NCBI GenBank assembly: GCA_003670825.1
Contig: QWQL01000033.1
Coordinates: 1 to 15,784 of the forward strand
Length of the DNA stretch: 15,784 nt
Source of the DNA: Planctomycetota bacterium
GTDB lineage: Bacteria > Planctomycetota > Planctomycetia > Pirellulales > UBA1268
Direction: 5' to 3'
Position numbers and translations under genes: made by a program. Positions 1-7,200 of the stretch are shown piece after piece. Every line of letters starts with the position of its first letter. The first letter of the stretch is position 1. The notes below the pieces were generated by a model. That model had not been told where the DNA came from and made no database searches. It saw nothing but the letters and a program-made list of their open reading frames with translations.

Positions 1-546
1 CTCGGGCTGATCTACCTGGCCCATACGCACATCCCCACGCTCTGGGATCTGCAAGACACGAAACTGCCGGCCCAGGAATGGCAGCGGCTGGAAAACGGCG
101 TGCTCAGGAGCGTCCGTGAGTTGCCCAACGGCATTCGCTTCGACGTCACGATCACGCCGCTGTCCGACCACGTCCGGATGGAACTCGCGCTCCGAAACGG
201 CACCGGCGAACCGCTCGCCGACGTGCGGGTGCAGCACTGCCTGATGCTCGCCCGGGCGGCGGAGTTTTCCCTGGGAAGCAACGACAACAAGGTCTTCCGC
301 GGCGACTATGCCCTGGTCCGCAATCCCGAGGGGAATCGCTGGCTCATCACCTCCTGGAAGCCGCTGGGCCGGGCCTGGGGGAATCCACCGGTGCCGTGTC
401 TGCACGCCGATCCGATCCTGCCCGATTGTCCCGCCGGCGGCACCAGCCGGGCCCAGGGCTGGCTGTCGTTCTACGAGGGGACCGACTGGCAGGCGGAGGT
501 GGACCGCATCGAGAACCTGCGGTGGTGGGAAGCGACGCCGGACTGA
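1..546 (+). CDS. Hypothetical protein, 5'-truncated by window edge
   Basis: The reading frame is open from the first base, so this is the C-terminal 181 residues of a longer protein ending in TGA at 544-546. An internal GTG at 100 could be mistaken for a start, but the frame continues upstream with protein-like sequence (HTHIPTLWDLQ). I do not recognise the family. The visible part looks like a globular beta-rich domain: alternating hydrophobic strands (RFDVTITPL, VRMELAL, DVRVQHCLML) are followed by a Trp-rich C-terminus (LSFYEGTDW, NLRWWEA) and a Cys/Pro stretch (VPCLHADPILPDCPAGG). There is no membrane segment or sorting motif in this part. It converges on the TIM-barrel gene at 573, with only 26 bases between the two stop codons. 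The strand alternation resembles a beta-sandwich domain, but that is only an impression. Confidence 0.75.
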   Translation, partial: LGLIYLAHTHIPTLWDLQDTKLPAQEWQRLENGVLRSVRELPNGIRFDVTITPLSDHVRMELALRNGTGEPLADVRVQHCLMLARAAEFSLGSNDNKVFRGDYALVRNPEGNRWLITSWKPLGRAWGNPPVPCLHADPILPDCPAGGTSRAQGWLSFYEGTDWQAEVDRIENLRWWEATPD

Positions 547-551
547 CGCCG

Positions 552-570
552 CGGTCCGCCCCGCCGACCG
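552..570. terminator. Possible small bidirectional hairpin between convergent genes
   Basis: CGGTC (552-556) and GACCG (566-570) can pair around a 9-base loop. The hairpin lies wholly inside the 26-base gap between two convergent stop codons, where a shared terminator would be expected. The stem is only 5 bp and there is no T-run on either strand, so the case rests mainly on position. Confidence 0.2.
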
Positions 571-572
571 GC

Positions 573-1415
573 TCAGCGGGAGCGGCCCTGCGGGAGCCTG
601 AGTTTCGTGAAATCCTGCACCTGGGCCTTGATGGCCGTTTCGGTCGGCAGACGCTCCATCGAACTGGCGCCGTAGAACCCCTCGATGTCGCAGCGCCGGA
701 GGATGAAGTCGGCATCCTCGGGCATCGCGATCGGGCCGCCGTGGCAGAGCACGAGCACGTCGTCACGCACCGAGCGCCCGGCAGCCGCGATGGCGTTGAC
801 GCGGGTGACGCAGTCGTCGAGGGTGAGCGCCGACTCCGCGCCGATCGAGCCACCGACGGTGAGCCCCATGTGCGCGACGAGGATGTCCGCCCCAGCCGCG
901 GTCATGTCGACCGCCTGTCGCTCGTCGAAGACGTAGGGCGTGGTCAACAACCCGAGGCCGTGGGCCGCAGCGACGCACTCGACCTCGAGGCCGTAACCCA
1001 TGCCGGTCTCCTCCAGGTTCGCGCGAAACATGCCGTCGATCAGGCCGACGGTGGGAAAGTTCTGGATTCCGGCGAACCCCAGCGCGATCAGCTCGCGGAG
1101 AAAATGATCCCGCAGCATGAACGGATCGACGCCGCAGACGCCCGCGAGCACCGGCGTGTGCTCGACCGCGGTCAGCACCTCGCGTGCCATCTCCTTGACG
1201 ATGTCGTTCGCGTTGCCGAAGGGCAGCAGCCCCGACAGGGATCCCCGCCCCGCCATGCGGAATCTGCCGGAGTTGTAGATGACGATCAGATCGATGCCGC
1301 CCGCCTCCTCGCACTTGGCGCTCAGGCCGGTGCCGGCTCCACCGCCGATGATGGGCTGGCCGGCCGCGACTTTCTGCCGCAGGCGGGCGTGGATCGATTC
1401 CCTGGTGTGTCGCAT
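573..1415 (-). CDS. PEP-hydrolase / Tm-1-like TIM-barrel family protein
   Basis: This 280-residue protein matches the TIM-barrel family annotated as phosphoenolpyruvate hydrolase-like, which is also the C-terminal half of plant Tm-1 proteins. Features recalled for the family and seen here are IIGGGAGTGLSAKCEEAGG near residues 21-39, DLIVIYNSGRFRMAGRGS just after it, NFPTVGLIDG, NLEETGMGYGLEVE, ILVAHMGLTVGGSIGAE, VLCHGGPIAMPEDA and GFYGASSMERLPTE near the C-terminus. The length is about that of stand-alone bacterial members. No signal peptide is seen, so it should be cytosolic. The ATG at 1415 is preceded by CAGGA at suitable spacing and the first residues (MRHTRESIHARLRQKVAAG) fit the family N-terminus; the frame is open further upstream, but that part reads as shadow. 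It is the last gene of a minus-strand run, 41 bases after the lipoprotein stop. Its true reaction is not well established for bacterial members. The odd point is a cytosolic enzyme behind three surface proteins. Confidence 0.9.
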   Translation of the reverse strand: MRHTRESIHARLRQKVAAGQPIIGGGAGTGLSAKCEEAGGIDLIVIYNSGRFRMAGRGSLSGLLPFGNANDIVKEMAREVLTAVEHTPVLAGVCGVDPFMLRDHFLRELIALGFAGIQNFPTVGLIDGMFRANLEETGMGYGLEVECVAAAHGLGLLTTPYVFDERQAVDMTAAGADILVAHMGLTVGGSIGAESALTLDDCVTRVNAIAAAGRSVRDDVLVLCHGGPIAMPEDADFILRRCDIEGFYGASSMERLPTETAIKAQVQDFTKLRLPQGRSR

Positions 1416-1456
1416 GTGGGTTCCTGTGGCGATCCCGCCGGGCCCGGTGCCCCGCG

Positions 1457-2026
1457 TCACCGCCCGCTTTCGAGGTCGAAGACGAAGGTTCGCGTCGCGC
1501 CGTCGACGACGCATTCGAGCGGCGAATGCGCCGGGTCGCCGTACACGTCCGGCAGGGAGCTGCGACGTGGCTTCCGCCGTGCCCCCTGGGGCCGCGATTC
1601 CAGCGCCTGGTCGCGCATGGACGAACTGGCCACGAGCGCTTCGGGGGCCAGCTGCGGGGGCGGCGTCTCCGCGGCCGGAGCCGTCGAGCCCGTGATCGTC
1701 TTGGTCACGACCACGCGGTACGTCCCCGGGACGATCCCGTCCTGGTAGCGGTAGGTGGTCAGGTCGACGAGCTTGCCCTGGGCGTCGGTGATGCCCGCCG
1801 CCATGCGTCCGCCGGCGTCGATCCGGACGAAACTCACGCCTGCGTCGTCGAGCGGTTTGCCATCGAGCCTGAAACTCGCCTCGATCTGCACGGTGGACCG
1901 CCCGCAACCCGCGAGCAGGAGCATGCCGAGCGCGGCGGCGTGCAGCCGCCACCGGGCGTGCGGCCCCTTGTGCCGCCTGCGGCTCTGCGACGCGATCAGG
2001 GTTCCGCGGAGTACCCGGCTCTGCAT
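1457..2026 (-). CDS. Small lipoprotein with transthyretin-like domain
   Basis: A 189-residue protein whose N-terminus has a basic stretch (RRRHKGPHARWR), a hydrophobic core and the lipobox LLAGC with Cys at residue 41, predicting a lipidated envelope protein. The n-region is unusually long, but no better ATG or GTG lies closer to the lipobox. Residues about 45-115 look like one transthyretin/carboxypeptidase-regulatory-type beta-sandwich: a LDGKPLDDAGVSFV strand pair, GKLVDLTTYRYQDG, then PGTYRVVVTKTITG. The C-terminal part is Pro/Ala/Arg-rich, then ends in a short beta stretch (TRTFVFDLESGR). The ATG at 2026 lies 7 bases after the DUF1559 stop codon, so the two are almost certainly co-transcribed. 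A lipoprotein of the same kind follows the other DUF1559 gene at 12811-13263. Function unknown. Confidence 0.85.
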   Translation of the reverse strand: MQSRVLRGTLIASQSRRRHKGPHARWRLHAAALGMLLLAGCGRSTVQIEASFRLDGKPLDDAGVSFVRIDAGGRMAAGITDAQGKLVDLTTYRYQDGIVPGTYRVVVTKTITGSTAPAAETPPPQLAPEALVASSSMRDQALESRPQGARRKPRRSSLPDVYGDPAHSPLECVVDGATRTFVFDLESGR

Positions 2027-2033
2027 GGCGCTC

Positions 2034-3155
2034 TCAGAACCGCGTGTCGATGACCCGCCCATCGGCCTTCGAGCCGAGGAGCTGAAACGCGAAAAAGTCG
2101 ATGTTCTCGCTGAGGAACAGCACCGATCCGTCGACGAACACGAAGTTCGCGCCACCGGGGTGATTGGAACGGAAGCCCATCGAGACATGGTAGTTGAACC
2201 GATTGTGTTGGCGGGGATTCGCACAAACGGCGTTGTCGACCTCGATGTGCCAGTTGATCGGCGGGATCGTGTTGCCATGGGCCGTGCCCGTGTCCATGCC
2301 CGCCCAGAAGCCGCGGATTTCGGCGATGTCGTTCATGTGTCCCGATTCACCGACCAGGCTCTCGCCGACCAACAGCGTCTTGGACGTGCCATCCGCGACG
2401 TCCTTGAGGCGAACGCGATGGTAGCCGAGCCGGCTGAACATCCCAAGCAACGGCGGTCGATTGGCCTTGCAGGCTTGGTCGGTCGCCATGCACATGCCCG
2501 CATCGATGAAGGGAATGCGAATGTTGTACTCGTCGAGGTCGCAGGGAAACGGCTCGGAGGAACCGCCGCCGCAGCCCGAAGGAATGCATGCCGGCCCGAG
2601 GACGCCCATGTAGTTGAAGAACGGCCGGCCGGCCTTGTAGCCGTCGCTCGGGCAGCGGCCCGTGCCGAGCAAGGGCGGAGGCCGGCCCCCCCGGATCACG
2701 GTGATCCACTGCTGGTTGATCGGGTCGTTGGTGACCGGGCCCAGGGGGTTAGGGGCGTCGACGAGCAGGCGGGTCGGGATCTCGTCATAGATCGCCTGCT
2801 CCTCCGTGAAGGGCAGCACCCGCACCACCCAGTTGCCGTGGTCATTCCGAAACGGCGCCAAATTGGAATAGGAGTCGGGATTGATCGTCCAGCCGTTGAT
2901 GCCTCCGGGCGGAAACCGGCCGCGGGCATTGTGGAAGTTGAGCAGGGCCAGGCCCCATTGGCGCAGGTTCGCGCTGCACTTCGTCCGCCGGGCCGTCTCG
3001 CGGGCGCTCTGCACGGCCGGAAGCAGCAGGCCGATCAGCGTGGCGATGATCGCGATGACGACGAGCAACTCCACCAGGGTGAACCCATGCGGGCACCCGG
3101 AGCGGACGCAGCCACGGGCCCGCGAGGCCCTCACAGCTCTCGGTCGACTAGTCAT
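2034..3155 (-). CDS. DUF1559 protein with prepilin-type N-terminus and H-X9-DG motif
   Basis: A 373-residue member of the large planctomycete DUF1559 family. Residues 24-55 form a type IV prepilin-like signal: Gly24, Phe25, then TLVELLVVIAIIA, with Glu at mature position 5 (residue 29), so processing by a prepilin peptidase after Gly24 is predicted. The family hallmark LLPAVQSARETARRTKC follows. Further family motifs are FPPGG, DGTSKTLLVGES and, near the C-terminus, His332 followed nine residues later by Asp342-Gly343 (the H-X9-DG motif), 42 residues from the end. The ATG at 3155 overlaps the stop of the PEP-CTERM gene as ATGA. No good ribosome binding site precedes it, which suggests translational coupling. 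The function of the family is unproven; a pseudopilin-like surface or secretion role is inferred from the N-terminus. Confidence 0.93.
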   Translation of the reverse strand: MTSRPRAVRASRARGCVRSGCPHGFTLVELLVVIAIIATLIGLLLPAVQSARETARRTKCSANLRQWGLALLNFHNARGRFPPGGINGWTINPDSYSNLAPFRNDHGNWVVRVLPFTEEQAIYDEIPTRLLVDAPNPLGPVTNDPINQQWITVIRGGRPPPLLGTGRCPSDGYKAGRPFFNYMGVLGPACIPSGCGGGSSEPFPCDLDEYNIRIPFIDAGMCMATDQACKANRPPLLGMFSRLGYHRVRLKDVADGTSKTLLVGESLVGESGHMNDIAEIRGFWAGMDTGTAHGNTIPPINWHIEVDNAVCANPRQHNRFNYHVSMGFRSNHPGGANFVFVDGSVLFLSENIDFFAFQLLGSKADGRVIDTRF

Positions 3156-4057
3156 CGTCGGAGACCGCGGGCGCGACGCCAGGCCGCGTCACCCTTTTTT
3201 CGCCCGCGCAGGATCCCCGCCGCCCCGATCGCTGCCAGGCCCAGGAGCGAGAGCGTCGCCGGCTCGGGAACGGTGCGGAAGACCGTCAGGTTGTCGACGA
3301 AAGTGCTCGCGGTGCGGAACTGTGCACGATCCCAGGATGCTTCGAGCGTGATGTAGTTTTGCGTCCAGCCGCTCGTGCTGAAACTGCTAACGGGAGTGCC
3401 ATTGACGGCGATGCCGACGGCCATCGTGCCGCCGTCCCAAGGATTGCCGTTGGTGGGATTGCCTTGGGCGTCGGTGTCGGTGAAGAACACCTCGACGTTA
3501 TTATAGGCACCGGTGGTGAACGGCGGGCTGAAGACGTTCGTCAATACCGTCCCGTCGTAGATCTGAAAGAAGGAGCCGAAGCCATTGACAAGATTGTCTT
3601 GCACCAAGCGCACGCCGAGGGTGCTGGCCGCGTCGGAGGCGCCCAGTTTGGAGCCGAAGTTTGCCGCTGCATACTGAAAGCCCCCGGCAAGATTGGACAC
3701 CTGGATATCGAAACTGACTTTGGTGCCCAGCCATCCCGATGCGTCCAAGCCGCTGAAGTCCCGATCCGGCGACGCCAAGATGTCGAGGCCGGGGGCTCCC
3801 GACAACATCAGGGCTCCCGTGGTGCCATCCGACAAGATCTGGGTCTGCCAGAATGCGGCCGTACCCGAACTGGGGACCACGCCCACGACGTAGGGAGTGA
3901 GCGGTCCGGTCTGCCGCGCCGCCAGCTCGAAGTTGATGTCGGTCGTGACTGCGGTCGTGGTGTACGAATCAGACCAGTACTGGACGTAAGAGCCCGACGC
4001 CTGCGTTGCGACGGCGACGCCTGCGAGAAATACGAGACAGCCAGCGACGGTTTTCAT
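3152..4057 (-). CDS. Exported PEP-CTERM protein with jelly-roll-like domain
   Basis: A 301-residue protein with an N-terminal signal peptide (MKTVAGCLVFLAGVAVATQA, predicted cleavage about residue 20). The C-terminal sorting tail begins at residue 263: VPEP, a hydrophobic stretch (LSLLGLAAIGAAGIL), then the basic cluster RGRKK. The PEP motif and the helix-plus-basic tail are the signals recognised by exosortase; no exosortase is visible in this window. The middle is rich in Gly, Asn, Thr and aromatic residues with the look of a concanavalin/LamG-like beta-sandwich (KVSFDIQVSNLAGG, FFQIYDGT, NNVEVFFTDTD, ASTFVDNLTVFRTVPEP). About 13 residues (GDAAWRRARGLRR) extend past the basic cluster. AAAGGA lies 7 bases before the ATG at 4057. 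It is the first gene of the operon and overlaps DUF1559 by ATGA. Confidence 0.92.
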   Translation of the reverse strand: MKTVAGCLVFLAGVAVATQASGSYVQYWSDSYTTTAVTTDINFELAARQTGPLTPYVVGVVPSSGTAAFWQTQILSDGTTGALMLSGAPGLDILASPDRDFSGLDASGWLGTKVSFDIQVSNLAGGFQYAAANFGSKLGASDAASTLGVRLVQDNLVNGFGSFFQIYDGTVLTNVFSPPFTTGAYNNVEVFFTDTDAQGNPTNGNPWDGGTMAVGIAVNGTPVSSFSTSGWTQNYITLEASWDRAQFRTASTFVDNLTVFRTVPEPATLSLLGLAAIGAAGILRGRKKGDAAWRRARGLRR

Positions 4058-4148
4058 CGGTTTATCCTTTTGTTGAGCGCATTAGGCACAGCTGCCAACG
4101 ACGGGGAATCGGACCCATGTTTCCGAATGGTTCGTTGGTTCCACCTGT

Positions 4149-4177
4149 CGACCCCAGACATATTGTAGCGACCCCAG
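4149..4177 (-). repeat. 9-bp perfect direct repeat around the -10 box (candidate operator)
   Basis: The minus strand reads CTGGGGTCG twice, at 4177-4169 and 4157-4149, separated by 11 bases, which gives a 20-bp period or about two helical turns. One copy lies in the promoter spacer and the other covers the expected transcription start, with TACAAT between them. The arrangement fits a tandem regulator site or a sigma/activator contact. The assignment as an operator is inference. Confidence 0.5.
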
Positions 4178-4190
4178 GGTACTCCCGCAA
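4162..4190 (-). promoter_or_regulatory. Sigma70-type promoter of the PEP-CTERM/DUF1559 operon
   Basis: On the minus strand, TTGCGG (4190-4185) and TACAAT (4167-4162) are separated by exactly 17 bases. The -10 box matches the consensus in five of six positions, the -35 box in three of six. A start near 4155 would give a leader of about 98 bases before the ATG at 4057. No competing promoter of similar quality was seen in the 229-base gap. Confidence 0.6.
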
Positions 4191-4243
4191 GGGACTGCGA
4201 CCCACTGATTTGGGGGCGCCGTGATCGTGATCGGGATCCGTGG

Positions 4244-4259
4244 TGACCGAAGGCGGTCA
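4244..4259 (-). terminator. Weak hairpin downstream of the beta-helix gene
   Basis: TGACCG (4244-4249) and CGGTCA (4254-4259) form a perfect 6-bp stem with a 4-base loop, starting 28 bases after the stop codon of the large minus-strand gene and before the promoter of the next operon. No T-run follows in the minus direction, so intrinsic termination is uncertain. Confidence 0.3.
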
Positions 4260-4286
4260 AGTTGGCCAAGGCCGCCTGCGACGCGC

Positions 4287-7200
4287 CTACGGGCCGCGCC
4301 GCCGGCCGCCTGGCCGCGTCGAGTCGATCGGCGACGACAGACCGTCACGAGCCGCTTTGGTGCCTTCCGCGAGCGTTGCCCAGGCAAGCAGGCGGGCGTC
4401 GCCGGGCCGTTCGAACCGAGCCGCGGTTCGTCGAGCCAACGGTACCGCGGCGTATCGGGCCAGCCGGGGCGGCGCGGCCGCGGCTTCCCCACCTGACGAA
4501 GTCGCAAAGGGTGCCGGCTCGGAAACGAGGGCTGCCTCCTGCCGCGGCGCCAAAGCGGCACCGTCGCCCGGGCTCGATTCGTCGGTCGCCACCATGACGG
4601 CGGCAGCCGGTTCCGCTGCGGCTGCCGCAGCGGACGCGATGGACAGGCTGGACGCCTCGGGCTCCGCCTGCGGTCCGGTCGCGAACACCGTCGCGATCAC
4701 GGGGAGATAGCTGCCCTGGTCGTACGTGCCCGACCCGAGGATGTCGGCCAAATCAAGGATATCGAAGACGTTGTCGTAGTTTGTGTCACCCTGCGTCCAG
4801 TTGGCGGGTGAACCCGTGTCGAACTTGCCCGCCGAAAGAATCTCACTCAAATCCAAGATGTCGAAGACCCCATCTAGGTTGCCGTCAACGGGGGCTGCGT
4901 AGGCGACCACGATCGAGCCATCGGGCCTCACGGTGTACCCCACCGCCCGCTGGCTCCCGGCCGGGGCGTTCGACGTCGAGATGCCGGGGCCGTCCCAACT
5001 GCCGCCGTTGCGACCGGAGATCAGCAGCGCCCGAACGGCGGCGGCGGACATCGTGCCCGCGGGCAGCACCAACCCGCCGTGGCCGACGTCGATCCTGGCT
5101 CCCTGGTGCACGACGAGGTTGGCGAGGTTCACCCGGCCGACGCCGACCTCGAACGTGACCCGGGCACCCGCCAGCACCTCGAGCGGCCCGGATCCGAGGG
5201 CCGAGAGGTTCCGCACGATCACGTGGCCCGCCTCGACCCGCGTCCCGCCAACGTAGGTGTTGGCCCCGTCGAGGACGAGCGTGCCGCCACCGCGCTTCGT
5301 CACGGTCGTCGCGTTCTGCGCCGTGAGCAGCGGATGGCCAGCCTGGGCCTGCGTCTGCGTCGAGCTGGCAGGGGTGTCGACGACGATGTCGACCGGAATG
5401 GTGCTGAAGGTCGCGGAGTTCACGCCGGGCCCGGTGCCGATCCCGTAGCCGCGTGCATTCTGCGCGTTGGTCACCGTCACCGTGGCCGGCGCGCCCGTGG
5501 CGACCCCGGTGTTCCACTTCAGGCGGAACACGGGCCCGGCTGCCGTCGCGATCTGCGACACCGAGTCGGGGTTCGCGGCGAGGGTTCCCCGGCCCGGGCC
5601 GGAAAGGGTGAAGTTCGCGGGGTCGAGCACGCCCCCGCCGGGCAGCATCGCCATGTTGAAGGCCACGTCCACAACGTTGGTGTCGATCGCCGCGGCGGCC
5701 TGCAGATAGGGGTCGATCCGTGACTCGAAGTCTTCGATCGCGATCGCCGACCCCGCGGCGTTCGTAGGAGCGAGGCGCCAGCGGGTCACCACGCCGCGAT
5801 ACTCGGCCGACTGTCCCATGTCCACCACGTAGGTGCGCATCACGCCGTCGGCGATGATGGGGAAGGTGACCGACTTGGCGGGCGTCCAGGTGGCGTCGGT
5901 CTCGGTCTGGAAGGAGAGCTGCCCCGAATCACCCTGGGTCTGGCTCATCCGCACCAGCACCCAGCGGCGCTCCCGGGTGTTCACCCAGGTCGGCGCGCTT
6001 TCCACGTTCGGATCGGTTCCGGAGGAGGTGCCCACGAGCCGGCCGCCGCTTTCGCCGAACCCCGACCAGCCCTGCGCGTTCCCCCAGCCAGCCACGCCGG
6101 TCGTGAAGTCCCACACCACGGGCCGACCGGAAACTGCCGCCCAGCTCGTTGCCGTCCGGTTGTTCCCCAGGTTGGCCCAGAACAGGTTGTTCCACCGGGT
6201 CTGGTTGTTGTAGACGGCAAGGCCGCTGTTCGTGTCCGTCCCCAGGTAGACCCCGTTGTTCGCGAACTGCCCGGAGTGCGAGTTGTTCGACGCGATGGCC
6301 TCCTTGTTCTGCCCGGAGTCGAGCGGATTCCGCGCGTTGTTCCAGAGCGTGTTCGAGGTCATCTGGAGGCCGGTGTTGTTGCCGTTGGTGGGCAGGATCA
6401 GAATTCCCGCGCCGTCGTTGTTGTGGATCACGTTGTGCTGAAAGACGGAGTTGGAGACGTTCCCCTCGAAGTCGATCCCGACGCCGTCGTTGCCGGTCTG
6501 GTTGCGCTTGTTGTAGGCGAACTCGGAGTTCTCGATCAGCACGTTGTCCATGTCCTGGAGGAAGGCCGCCGTCGTGCCCCCCGAGAAAAACATGGTGCCG
6601 CCCAGCCAGGTGTCCCACCGCCGCACCTGAAAGCCGGAGGTGTTGAAGAAGGCGAACGCGCCGTTCGCAGCGCCGGTGACCCAGGAATCCTCCAGCGTCA
6701 CGTTGAGCAGCCGCCGCTTGTAGGCGGGCGGGAAGTACCAGCCGGTTCCGACGCCGGTCTGCACGTTTTGGAAACTGCTGTGCCGCACGGTCAGACCGTC
6801 GAGCACCGTGGTGGACACGGAGGCCCACGGACCGCCGGGGGGGGAGGGAATGTTGCCCCCGACCCAAATCCCGGCGCCCCATGACAGCTCGTATGGCGGC
6901 TGCACCGTGATGCTGCCGTCCGGGTTGTTCCAGGGGTGGTTCATGTCCTGGAAGTGCATGTTCGACACGGTGATGTTCGTGTTGTTGAACATCGCCCCGG
7001 TGCCGTCGGTGTTGCCACCCGTGTAGCGGAGGTAGAGGCCGACCTTGGCCTGGCGCAGATTGAGCGAATCGATGACCCAGTTCGAGCCGTTGTTGATCAC
7101 CACGGCGGCCTTGTCCGTCACGTTGATGCCCGTGATCAGCGGAGGGGCCCCTTCGCCGTAGGCCGTCAGCCGGATCGGTGCGGTCGCCGTTCCTTTCCCG

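Noticed and set aside
396..1748. A long plus-strand open frame of about 450 codons
   Set aside because: It lies antisense to the TIM-barrel and lipoprotein genes, whose families are recognisable; long antisense frames are expected at this GC content.
1755..3356. A 533-codon plus-strand open frame
   Set aside because: It covers the minus-strand DUF1559 and parts of two neighbours, which are clearly real; composition is typical of an antisense shadow.
4095..4125. A tRNA T-arm-like stretch (minus strand GGGTCCGATTCCCC)
   Set aside because: The loop lacks the invariant second T, only three stem pairs form, and no acceptor, D-arm or anticodon arm could be built around it.
4054..4161. A 35-residue minus-strand frame starting at ATG 4161 whose stop overlaps the PEP-CTERM start as ATGA, like a leader peptide
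   Set aside because: Its ATG directly abuts the -10 box, so it lies upstream of the expected transcript start; it has no ribosome binding site and its sequence is not protein-like.
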